Part shown: in pieces, positions 11,451 through 21,371 of the stretch
Layout of the letters: every line of letters starts with the position of its first letter
Position numbering within the stretch: the first letter of the stretch is position 1
DNA from: Verticillium longisporum
Lineage: Eukaryota > Ascomycota > Sordariomycetes > Glomerellales > Plectosphaerellaceae
Assembly: GCA_019188255.1 (NCBI GenBank)
Contig: JAETXT010000001.1
Coordinates: forward strand, 2,232,001-2,296,000
Length of the DNA stretch: 64,000 nucleotides
Reading direction: 5' to 3'
Translations under genes and position numbers: made by a program
The notes under the pieces: generated by a model
Told to the model about the DNA's origin: nothing
The model's input: the letters and a program-made list of their open reading frames with translations, nothing else
Databases searched by the model: none

Positions 11451-13144
11451 GGGTAAGGTGAAGCAGCAAAGTGGATGTATCTGTGCGGCAAGCTGCTATG
11501 TGCTCAACTCGATTGAATAACCTGTCTGTGAATTTGAAATTTACGACAGGTTGGCTTCGCACAGCTATTGTTATATATGACGACAACCAGGCCATCAACA
11601 CATGGGGTGCTTCTTCATCATTGCTATCTGTGTCTCAAGAAGGCGGACAGTCCGCAAGGAAGTACAGCCTTAAATCGCCTGGTCAATGGGTTCCGGGCCT
11701 GCGGTCGCAAGATCCAAGGCCCGTGACGAGAGGGTATGCAAGTCGACTCAGCCACGAGGCAAAAATTTCACGGGTTGCACCGGTGCCTGTACAGTGTTCC
11801 TCTTTACCCAAGAAGAACTATCATGGTTTCAAGGTCTACGGACTCTTTAGCCAGATTAAAGTGTCAACCCCCTGGGCAGTGTAGGTAGCTGAACAGCCCT
11901 GGTTGAGTGTGGTTCGCATTGATGTGGTGTCTCGGAAATCGAGCCATCTAGGCCACGTGTGTAAGCTGAACAGGCTTCCCTCATGCTGTTGTGGAAGGTT
12001 CATTGTCTCAGGCCGCAGCGGACGGGGGGGCGAGGCCAGGGTCAGGTGGCTGGACAACAGGGTCAAATCAATGGAATCAGGCAAATATCGGTGGCCGTGT
12101 GCTTCGATACTGATACAGTATCACGTACAAGTACGTGCTTGACTGTGCCTATGGTACCTGACATGTCATCGTTCGCCAGCCGCCTTTCTGGTTATTGACC
12201 TGCGAGGGCTAGGCTAGGGATCACGTTGATATGATAGTATTACTTTGTATTGTTGTGGGAGGATGTGGTAGTCGTCCTGTTTCGTCTACATGGTATTCGT
12301 GGTGAGTATCTGGTCATTGTCAGTGTAGCGAAGACAAGAAAGGGCACGGGAACCTAGGCCAGGGAGGTGGCCAGCCTTCCCGCTGAAGAACCACGCACGC
12401 TCCTCGTTCAACTCTCGTCGACTTGCGACTCATAGGCTCAGCTGAGATCGCGGTTTCATCAAATATTTCAACATCGATCTAGCCTCATTCGAACTACCGA
12501 CTCGTGTGAGTGGCGGGTTGTGCGTAATGTAGCGCTCAGGCCTTTGCTTCTTTTGGGTGAACAATACGAAGGGTCGTTGCCAAACCAGCCAGGAACAATA
12601 TCAAGAGAACAATCCACTATTCCTACGCCAACATGCCCATTTTCCTCCACCCGCTACACCATTCTTCGTCTTACAGAATGCCGCTCAGTATGCTCTCCGA
12701 GCACTGCCGCTGGCTGCATTCTTTATATTCGGCCAGCGCAGCTACTCCTCATCGTTTCCTATCACACCAGGACGAGCTACCACCATCATCCAGCCAATAT
12801 TCTGCACCTAGCTCTCCGCCTGCATCTGTCCAGGCAGATGACACGAATCGAGATACTCTCTTGCAAGCTTCTGATCCAAAATCAGTCCTTACTTGCGTCA
12901 CCCTTTTCTTGCACACTACGGTGAAGCCCGACGGTCATACATTCGGTCATACAGGCACGAGTTGAGCTTTCACAGGCTCAAGGCAACCGGCCTGTGTATC
13001 AAATAGAATCAGCGCATACTCTCCTCCTCTTGGGCAATCACCGATAACTGCTCGCACGGCATTGTCCGAAGAGGATCGCGAACCAGAGCTTTCGTGACAT
13101 CGCCACCGAGGTTCGGCAACAATTCACGAAGAGCACACTGCACT
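11451..13144. promoter_or_regulatory. Long divergent intergenic region upstream of the Ste2-type receptor
   Basis: About 1.7 kb between the 5' ends of the DUF1996-WSC gene and the receptor gene. Open frames in 12,520-12,965 overlap in different frames, are Ser/His/Pro-rich and look like pyrimidine-rich leader sequence rather than genes. I see no defined regulatory site I can name with confidence. Confidence 0.5.
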
Positions 13145-14332
13145 ATGGCCTTATCCGACCCGTTCTTACAAACCTTCGTCCTCATTGCGTCTGATGGTGT
13201 TACCGAAATCCCTGTTGCGGTTGCCGATGTCAACGAGTTCATCCTATACAGCGTGAAAACGGTCATCAACTATGGCGCCCAGATCGGGAGCTCCTTCATA
13301 CTGCTGCTCGTCTTGGTCTGCATGACGCCCTCAGCAAGATTCCTTAAGCTATCTCAGTGGCTTCACATCGCCGCCCTGACCGTCAACATCATTCGCATGG
13401 TACTCTTAACTGTCTTCTTCACGAGCAGTTGGAACGAATTCTACACATTCTTTGCTGGCGACTATTCTCGGGTCGCCCCTCAGGATTTGCAGTGCAGTGT
13501 CGCATCCGAAATTGCATCATTGGCTCTTTTCATCATGGTCCAAGCTGTCCTCGGCTTGCAGGCTTGGGCGACTGTCAACCTCTTACCCGCTGTCTGGAAA
13601 TGGTCCTCAGTTTTACTGTCGGCTTGTGTTTCTTTCACGGCCATCGGCATTCGCGTGGCAAGCGCAGTAGGCCAGATCAGGTTTATGCTGACGCTGTCCG
13701 ATACACCATCCGTACTGGTGGCTCTCCTGACCAGTGTCATGGGTGGCACTTCTATATTCTATTACTGCGCTCTCTTCAACGTCAAGCTGGTGAGCCATCT
13801 TGTGAAGAACCGAACCTTTCTACCGACGCGGCGGGGCTTGTCTGCGGTTGAAGTACTGGTTATCACAAATGGCATTCTGATGATCATTCCTGGTTCGTAT
13901 TTTCCCTACCACCTTGTCTCCAGTATCTGACTAACACGTGTGACAGTCATATTTGCCGGCTTTGGGTGGCGCAATTGGCAGGCTTTCGAACCTGGCTCTT
14001 TGGCCCTCACGTCCGTGATCCTGTTCCTGCCCCTCGGAACGCTGATTGCCCAACGCATTGCAACACCGGAATCTTACCATGAAGTCAAAGCCCGTCACCA
14101 AACGAGCACGGGACGATCAGATATGCCCTTTAAGGACATCTCCCAGATTGGTTCCGATGCCACTGAGAGCAATGCGGCTACGAGCACCGTTACATCTCGG
14201 GTAGAGGCTGGCCGTTCTCGTGTTGCAACCGATCCCATAGACCTCGAACTGCGGCGCCTCGACGGATACGACGCTGAAATGGGAGTGGTGCGAGTCAATC
14301 GTGAATTTGATCGACGCGAGGACAGGGTTTAG
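13145..14332 (+). CDS. ste2: Alpha-pheromone receptor, Ste2/Pre-2 type GPCR
   Basis: Seven-transmembrane receptor for the alpha-factor-like mating peptide; signals through a heterotrimeric G protein to the mating MAP kinase cascade. Exons 13,145-13,892 and 13,947-14,332 (377 aa); the intron has a GTTCGT donor and the join restores LMIIPVIFAGFGW. N-terminal segment DPFLQTFVLIASDGVTEIPV matches the extracellular start of the family. Hydrophobic helices are visible at about residues 40-58, 70-88, 118-138, 150-170, 193-213, 238-258 and 275-292. The Pro in the sixth helix (MIIP) and the LPLGTLIAQR motif at the end of helix seven correspond to conserved features of yeast Ste2. The cytoplasmic tail (~90 aa) is Ser/Thr-rich. 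An upstream in-frame ATG at 13,094 would add 17 residues; the start at 13,145 fits the family better. Confidence 0.92.
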
Positions 14333-14760
14333 AGGCTCAGGCAAGGCAACTGCACCGCAGCGCAAATATTTTCTTTTCGTCTTTTGTTTTCTCCTCGCTC
14401 CATCGAAACCTTCGTGTGGAAATCAGCTGGCATCCGGGAATCACTTGTAATATGAACAGAGAGATCGGAGTCCAGAGCGTTTCTTGAAATGTCCTTTCCC
14501 CCGAGAGCCAAATGAACTTTCACTAGGATCTGACAATTACTTGGACCACAAGGTTACTGGCTTTTGGTAAGCTTTGAAGAGCATGTACCTGATGTATGTA
14601 TTGATTTCATCTACTTTATTAGATAGCCGATGGCTGGTTACCGACTGGTGATCAGCTAGTCGTTCCTTTCAACGGTGTTTCCGGTCAGGCGCTTTCTGCG
14701 TCACCGTTCCCGAACGATGGTTTGTACAGCACGAGGCGATGGCCCGTACCACGTAGCGAA
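14333..14760. other. Tail-to-tail spacer
   Basis: About 430 bases between the receptor and Vps23 stop codons, presumably 3' UTRs; no gene or repeat seen. Confidence 0.6.
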
Positions 14761-16516
14761 TCACCCAACCAGACCCATTCCGCGACCAATCTTTCGCGCT
14801 AAAGCCTTCTTGAGGTACCATTCTCGTGCCAGTGAACGTGTTGTCTTAGCGAAAACTATGGGGGATATCCGTCCCCGTTCAACAGCGCGGCCTAGGACGA
14901 AGATAGCATCACCCATGGCACGCTCTTCCGCCACAAGTGCGTAGAGTTGATTGGAGACCACGGTTGGCGCTACCAATAGCTCGTCTATATCTGGGGCCGT
15001 CTGCTGGCGCGACCCCTCAACGACAATATCTGCCTTTCGTAGCGCATCGTGCAATATTCTGGCATTGGAAGAAAGCAAGGCCGAAGTTTGATCCAAGGCG
15101 CCGATCTCAGACTGCAGAATCGAAGACGCCGACATCATGGCCTTACGTTGAGCCTGGAGGCCAGCCATACTAGATTCATTCTGTTGACGACTCTGCTGCC
15201 GCAGAGAGTAAAGCGTCCGCGCAAGTTGGCGGAGTAGTGCATCCTTTTCGGGGTTCGGGGGGATTGGAGGTGCCGGTAGGCTGGATGGCAAGGGTATGCT
15301 AATGGTCAGAGGCTCATCTAGCAGGTCGGGTTGATGCGCTGCACTCGGTTTTGCCGGAGCCTGCGCATTCTCTCGTGATTGCCAGGTCACTGATGGACCC
15401 GTGACAGGCAAAGGCTGGAATGAAGCCACAGATGGCTGCACCGTCGATGATGGCTGGCCAAGTCGGTATTGTAAGGAGCTGCTAACATATGGCGGCGTTG
15501 CAGGTGTCCGCAGGGGAGAATGAGTGAGGGGGAAAGGCCGATTTTGCAACGGGGGCTGTCCCGGTAGAGGCGGCGCGGAGTCGTATCGAGATGGTGATGG
15601 ATGGTGGGATTGAGAAGTCTGTGGAAGTTCTGAGGTGTGCTGTAATCCAGCTGGAATGGGGCAAAGTGGGGGCGCGTCGTGAGGACGTTCTGAGCCTAAG
15701 TGACTGACTCCACGCAGCCTGGTGTCGGTATCTTTAGGCGGAGGCGGAGGTCCAGTTCGCGTAGGAGCAACAGGTGGTTGACTAGAAGGACGGCCTGCTA
15801 GCTCGTGTGTTGATGCCACAGAAAGGTCTGTCGACCTCTGTAGCGAGTGAGCCTGTTGGCTAGGTAGCACGGAATGTGAGGGCTGTCGTGCTATGACAGG
15901 CGGCTCTCTGGCGAAGACATCTCGCAGAATGGTGAGGAAGTCAACAAGTGTCGATTTCTACCAAAGTGTCAGTGCAGTACTCCAGAAATCCTGTATGAAG
16001 AACCATGAGACTCACATCCCAAAACGTGGACCAGCCAGCCAGATACGGATGGTATACCTGACCCTGGGGATCGACATGCTGTCCGGGCCTTACCACCATA
16101 TGCTCGGTGGGCGTTACGTATATGAGAGGTGCCTCCCGAGGATAGGCATAGGGCACGCGTATGGACAGAGGAAAGCGGTAGGTGGTGCCTCGAAAAATTA
16201 CGGGCAGGGTTCCTATGATGTGCAGCAGAAGTGCAGATGTACCATTGTCAAAGGCTTCAAATGCGGCATGTCAGTCATGGAATAGGCGACGCTTGAAAGT
16301 ACCGAGCACTCACTGTGAACGTCTGTCCGAGGAGATAGCGATGGATACTGTGACAAGGCTTGGGCCACATCACCATAAGTCCGGTTCACATCGTGGTATT
16401 CCTAGATGTTGCGAGTCGTTAGCTCCTACGAGGTGAGCGGACAATCAGATTCGAACACTGACGCTGGTAAGAACACTGTACAGCCAGTTCAGGATGTGTT
16501 GTTGAATGGGCGGCAT
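14761..16516 (-). CDS. vps23: ESCRT-I subunit Vps23 (TSG101, Stp22)
   Basis: Ubiquitin-binding subunit of ESCRT-I, which sorts ubiquitinated membrane proteins into multivesicular bodies; in fungi it also serves ambient-pH signalling. Four exons on the minus strand: 16,463-16,516, 16,314-16,401, 16,016-16,254, 14,761-15,957 (525 aa). The N-terminal UEV domain (residues 1 to ~150) is shared over the first exons: LNWLYSVLTS, EYHDVNRTYGDVAQAL, FDNGTSALLLHIIGTLPV, YRFPLSIRVPYAYPREAP, YHPYLAGWSTFWD. A long Pro/Ser/Gln-rich linker follows (~165-320). A coiled coil (LLRQLARTLYSLRQQSRQQ) and the C-terminal steadiness box (MGDAIFVLGRAVERGRI, FAKTTRSLAREWYLKKALARKI) complete the family architecture. Intron 1 has a GTCAGT donor; all joins restore the conserved UEV blocks. 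Confidence 0.94.
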
Positions 16517-16864
16517 GGCTGCACCGCAGGATTGACGGAGTGATGGCACCTAGTCGCGCATATCCGGGCCGCGTAGTGTCGTCGCAATCGGAGCAGGATT
16601 ACGAGGAGTTGCGTTGTCGCACGGTCAGGCTGTTGGGTCGTATATGTCGCAGTATGATGTTGCCTCTTTGACGCTATCCGCCGCAGTAGTGATAGCCCGT
16701 GGCCCAATATCGTAACTATGCGCCAGGTGAAGAGCGGTTGATAACGCGCTTCGCCATGGACAACGAGATGCGAGACGCTCGACGTCCAACCCCTCTTACA
16801 TCACTCTGTACCTACATACCTAGGTACCTTGCGTGGTAGGCAAGATAGGTACTTACCTAAGGTA
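16517..16864. other. Upstream region of vps23 with dense TACCTAGGTA-like repeats
   Basis: The stretch 16,809-16,864 is an imperfect array of the motif: TACCTACATACCTAGGTACC, then GATAGGTACTTACCTAAGGTA. This array abuts the inverted-repeat element that starts at 16,865. Confidence 0.6.
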
Positions 16865-17649
16865 CGACCCCCTACCCCCAAACCGCCCACCCCCCAAACC
16901 GCCCACCAGAATACACCAAAAACAGCGATTTACAGGGGTCTATATCTCCACTAATAATAAAGCTAGACATCTAGATATTTAATATAATATAGATTAAGGT
17001 ATTAATATATTACTATTAAAGTTTTAAGAGGATACTATAACTTTAGAAGGAGATATAATTTTAGGAAATCTAGTTTTTATTTTAACTAGCGTTTTCCTAA
17101 TAACCCTAATAAAATTCATACTAAGGCTAAGAAGTAATATAAAGAGAATCCTAATATTTTATAATTATTATATCTCTATAAATAAACTTATTTTAAAGGA
17201 ATAAAGCTATAAGATAACTTATAGCCTCTATAATATAGAGTTTCTAAAATTCTCTATTAAACTTTACTATAGAGGAATCTAATTACTTTAATAGCTTACT
17301 AAAGACTAGGTATTATAAGCTAAAATTATAGAACTAGATTCTTAGAACTTTATTATAATTTATTAGAGCTTTAAACTTATTTAATATCTAGCTTAATATA
17401 TTTATATTATTAAAATAAGTTACTATATAATCTACTATTAAGCTACTTAAATAGCTTAAAACTAGAGCTATAGGCTTTATAATAAGATAAAAGCTTAACT
17501 ATACTATATTTATAGCCTAAACTCCATTATACTAAGATGCTAGATATATAGCTCTATTATTAGTGGAGATATATACCCCTGTAAATAGCTGTTTTTGGTG
17601 TATCTTGGTGGGCGGTTTGGGGGGTGGGCGGTTTGCAGGTGGTGGGTCT
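16865..17649. mobile_element. Non-autonomous TIR element with RIP-like interior
   Basis: Two arms form a long inverted repeat: 16,880-16,974 matches the reverse complement of 17,540-17,634 with few mismatches, beginning AAACCGCCCACC and running through TACACCAAAAACAGC and TATCTCCACTAATAATA. A weaker outer match (GACCC, 10 of 14 bases) extends the arms to 16,866 and 17,648. TA dinucleotides lie symmetrically just outside (16,863-16,864 and 17,650-17,651), consistent with a TA target duplication as in the Tc1/mariner group, though that is inference. The arms keep CA and TG dinucleotides, whereas the interior (about 16,980-17,540) is AT-rich and nearly devoid of them, as RIP leaves DNA. No coding capacity is left. 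At about 785 bp it is MITE-sized or an internally deleted element. Confidence 0.75.
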
Positions 17650-17666
17650 TACCTACCTAAGGTGTC

Positions 17667-17911
17667 TACAGTCATGCGACCAAAAAAAAAAAACGATTTC
17701 ACACCAAAACACAGTTTTCTAACCTCTATTACTTATTCTATAGAATACTATAAGTAATGATTTTAGTAATGCTTATAGAACTTTACTAAAGCTATAGCTT
17801 CTTTTACTTCAATTACTAATATCTATTTAATTTATTCTATTATAGTACTTGAAAAGTAAAATAAGTATTTCTCATAACGGCAATCCATCGTTTTTTTGTC
17901 TCCCCACTGTA
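17667..17911. mobile_element. Small TA-flanked MITE-like element, Tc1/mariner type ends
   Basis: The ends read TA-CAGTCATGCGACC followed by an A-run and ACGAT on the left, and on the right (reverse complement) TA-CAGTGGGGAGAC, an A-run and ACGATGG. CAGT next to a TA is typical of Tc1/mariner termini. The interior of about 170 bases is AT-rich and has no coding capacity. It lies 16 bases from the preceding element. The A-run on the left is 12 long, so alignment of the arms is only approximate. Confidence 0.55.
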
Positions 17912-18783
17912 TCTAAGGTACCCTACCTACCTAGCTTGTCTACCTAGGTACCTAGGCACTGAGAGCAAGAGCCCGTCAGCGGCTGGCTGAGGTAGGTCCC
18001 CGCCCAGTGGACTCTAGAGGCCCACACAGGGGACACCAAGTCTTTTCAGCGCATTGGGCACCAACTTATCTAACATTGCATTGAACAAGGTAGTCTTTTA
18101 TCCGTGCCGTTTGCCCAATGGCCAACAAAGTCGCTGTTCGAGGTGTTCATCGAGTGCGATACTGGCTTGACCGGATGAAGCTTGCCGCTCCGACCCGTAC
18201 CGCGGCCGGAGTCGGAGCAATTGGCCTTTGCGCTCCTTGGACATCCCGCATTCTTGGTCAGCTACCATTTGATAAAAGGACCGAGGTAGCTTGTAGGTCA
18301 CCAAAGGCAGTCAGCTCGACGAAGGGCATAAGTGAAGTGCCTCATGTTGCAGAGCTGTGAGACTGATACGTGTCTGCTCTGGATCGCGCACACCCTTTTT
18401 TTCTTTGAACAGGCAGCCTTTTATAAGGTAGGTACGAAGTAACGAAATGTCAATTCGATAGGCGAGCCTTCTGGGTACCTCGTCTGCCCGAAGTCGAACG
18501 ATGTCCTAAGCCGGGCATGATGACTAGTCAAAATGCCTAGCGCATTTGTGATCGAAGGAAGGAGGCCTGCGGGATATTTATGTATAACGCCGTGCCCCCG
18601 CCGTCTCGTCGGAACGTTGGTATACCAGGCACAGTGCACCCTGAACTCTACAGCAAAAGCATCGTGCCGTCTCTCCCCATCGCATGCTCGTCATCAACAA
18701 GCCATCTCGCACGGCTGAGGAGTACGCCAGACCCTGTAACTGGATACTCCTTGCGTCAGGAAAATTTTCTCCAACTTCATCTC
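17912..18783. promoter_or_regulatory. Upstream region of the IDO gene
   Basis: Begins with a dense copy of the dispersed motif (17,913-17,957, containing TACCTAGGTACCTAGG), with further AGGTAGGT matches near 17,990 and 18,425. The frame of the IDO gene stays open up to 18,580, but the conserved protein starts much later, so this extension is probably leader. An 80-codon ORF at 18,118-18,360 is not recognisable. Confidence 0.45.
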
Positions 18784-20335
18784 ATGTCCCAGCTCACCAG
18801 GGCCACGCTCGCCATGCTTCCTCCCATTCCGATCTTGGCTGACTATGGCATATCACCAACTCACGGGTTTCTTCCCGATGTCCTGCCTCTGACACGGCTC
18901 CCAGACCCATACTACAACAAATGGGAGGCCGTTGTCAGCAACCTCCAGGCTCTCATACTGAGCCGACGTCTCAGAAGCGTTGTGGACCGCCTGCCTGTCC
19001 TATCCACCATTGGATTGGAGCACGAGGCAGAATGGCGCAGGGCGTACTCGTTGCTATGCTTCATGGCACACGGTTATGTCTGGGGCGGCGACCAGCCCTC
19101 TGATCACCTACCTCCACCCATCACTGTACCGCTCATGCAGGTGTCCGAGCATCTTGAGCTTCCACCTGTCGCAACCTATGCTGCAGTTTGTCTGTGGAAC
19201 TTCAAGCCTCTTTTCATGGATGAGGGAATCGATAGTCTCGAAAATCTCGCTTCTCTGAATACCTTCACAGGCTCCCTTGACGAATCTTGGTTCTACCTCG
19301 TCTCGGTCGCAATTGAGGCCCATGGTGCCCCAATAATTCCCCTGATGCTTACCGCTATAGCTGCGGCGCGAGAGGGCGACTTGGCTGCCGTCACTCGGTG
19401 CTTGCGCGGATTCGCGGAACGCTTGACAGACTTGACCAGCATTCTGCAACGAATGCATGAAAGCTGTGATCCTCTCATTTTTACAACCGCATCCGGCCGT
19501 TCCTCGCCGGCAGCAAGAACATGGCCGAGGCTGGTCTGCCGCTCGGCCTCAACTACGACGATGGCTCCGGAAGACTCGACTACAGGTTTTACAGCGGCGG
19601 CAGCAACGCTCAGAGTAGTCTCATCCAATTTTTCGATGTCGTACTTGGAATCGATCACCGTCCTACTGGCGAGTTCGGGGAAGAAAAACTCGCCAATCGT
19701 CCGAGTCGCCGCGCGAGGATCGGGCGCCAGGCCAGCGTCACAACTTCATCATGGAAATGCGTCGCTACATGCCTGGTCCGCACGCTCGTTTCTTGGATCA
19801 GGTCGGCCTCGTAGCCAACGTGCGAGGCTTTGTCGAAACGCACGCAGACAACCCACAATTGACTCTGGCCTACGATGCTTGCCTCGCCATGCTGAGCTCT
19901 TTCCGCGACAAGCACATTGCCATTGTGACTCGCTATATCATCGTTCCTTCTCGAGAGGTTCGCGCTCGTAGCAGGTCGCGCAGCCCCGAGGCTACGAGAA
20001 AGCGCCTCGACTTGGCGTCAGCTTCCCGCCAACGGAAGGATGTTGGAGGAACCGGCCAGTCGTCAGGCCCCACGGGGACTGCGAACACAAAGCTCAAAGG
20101 CACGGGAGGAACTGCCTTGATTCCATTCCTCAAACAGGCCAGGGATGAGACCGGTGAGCCGGCCGTCGCAGAGTGGACCAGAAGATTCATGACACGGACG
20201 AACAGAACCGAAGGGAGGGGCGATTTCTTCATGGGTAAATCTGAAGTGTCCTCGATCATCGAAGAGGTACAGGTCGGGGGACTAGCAGGTACGTGGACCA
20301 TGGATGAAGAGGTGGGTGGCATATGCAACTACTGA
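18784..20335 (+). CDS. Indoleamine 2,3-dioxygenase (two apparent frameshifts)
   Basis: Haem enzyme opening the indole ring of L-tryptophan to N-formylkynurenine, the first step of the kynurenine route to NAD. No intron is needed, but the reading frame changes twice. Frame 1 carries LADYGISPTHGFLPD, LLCFMAHGYVWGG and HLELPPVATYAAVCLW up to MHESCDP; frame 2 continues with NRIRPFLAGSKNMAEAG, GLPLGLNYDDGSG and SGGSNAQSSLIQFFDVVLG; frame 3 continues with FIMEMRRYMPGPHARFL and SFRDKHIAIVTRYI, where the His is the expected proximal haem ligand (near 19,913). Each shift is equivalent to one missing base, at T5 (19,478-19,482) and A5 (19,684-19,688). With both bases restored the gene would encode about 517 aa, a normal fungal length. 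The C-terminal tail ends GLAGTWTMDEEVGGIC. The start at 18,784 or the Met ten codons later are both plausible. Confidence 0.9.
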
Positions 20336-21371
20336 GCAAACGAATCCATCTCAAGCCGAAAGAAGCAAAACACGCCTCCGCGCTCCTTGCAGGGTCCTCT
20401 CGTATAGATACGCAGCGTCGTGCCGTAGTGTAGCTCTTGGTTTTGATGACTTGGGCTGCTGAGCTGAAAGTATGCGCAAATGAACTTCGCTGTTCGTCGC
20501 TTACAGGGCCGCAACCCCACGAAAGACTTTGCTTCAACAGCGTTGGGAGAAGAGTCAACGTGGAATCAATTTCGCACTGCATCTGAATCATTGAGAGATA
20601 TGGAGCGTCTTGTCTCGCTTTGTTGTGCTGTGCCAGGCATTGCATGGCACGCTGATACTAAGGAAGATGGACGCTGGGAAGGTACTCTTTGCAAAGAAGC
20701 CCACGTCTCAACAGAAGACAGCCTCAATGTCTAAACACGGATCCGTGGAAACCAAGACTTGAATCGACCTCTCAGCCCAGATGGTGACGGTCGTTGAAGC
20801 AGAAGCATCCTATCAAGTCGTCGACGATTCAAGATGAGGCAAGATTTTCCGGAGTCTCCGGGCGTTACCACAGCCTCTATACAGTACACACATATATATA
20901 TATATGGTATATGATATTGAACACCATAACCCACTAACTGCCAGCGACTAATGAAACCCATGCCCCTTCATGCCTCGACTTACCTAATACTCATTGAATT
21001 GGGGAACAATAAGCAGGTCGCCATCCTTAATAGGACCCGTCGCGTAGCGGGCTAAAAAACTGGCCCGACACGTCCCTCGACTGACCCACAGCCTACCTGC
21101 CTGCTTTGCGTCGTCTCAGAATACCGACCATAACGGAAACCATCACACATACCGCCCTTGCTACCTCACGCTTCGGCCTTTCCCATCAACTGAATCGTCT
21201 ATTACATGCACTCTCTGTTGAACGAAGGCAGTGTCGCCCGGAAGAGGTGATATTGGTCGCCTTTGTCAACGATTCCCGCCTCCGCATCCGCCTCCTGCCA
21301 CAAACACCAATCAGCTACCAAGCTTCGCTTACGCACTTCGTCGTTCCTTTGCGCAACGCGCATTGCTCGAA
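20336..21371. promoter_or_regulatory. Spacer upstream of RPB2
   Basis: Holds the IDO 3' region, a short TA microsatellite (about 20,890-20,905), and a pyrimidine-rich stretch from about 21,100 that is likely the RPB2 promoter and leader. No conserved ORF. The RPB2 frame is open upstream to 21,231, but the conserved N-terminus begins at 21,372. Confidence 0.5.

Noticed and set aside
12520..12965. Overlapping ORFs upstream of the pheromone receptor
   Set aside because: Three overlapping frames of low-complexity composition in a pyrimidine-rich leader; no conserved motif.
18118..18360. 80-codon ORF upstream of IDO
   Set aside because: Not recognisable, opposite strand is equally open, and it lies in a repeat-rich promoter region.
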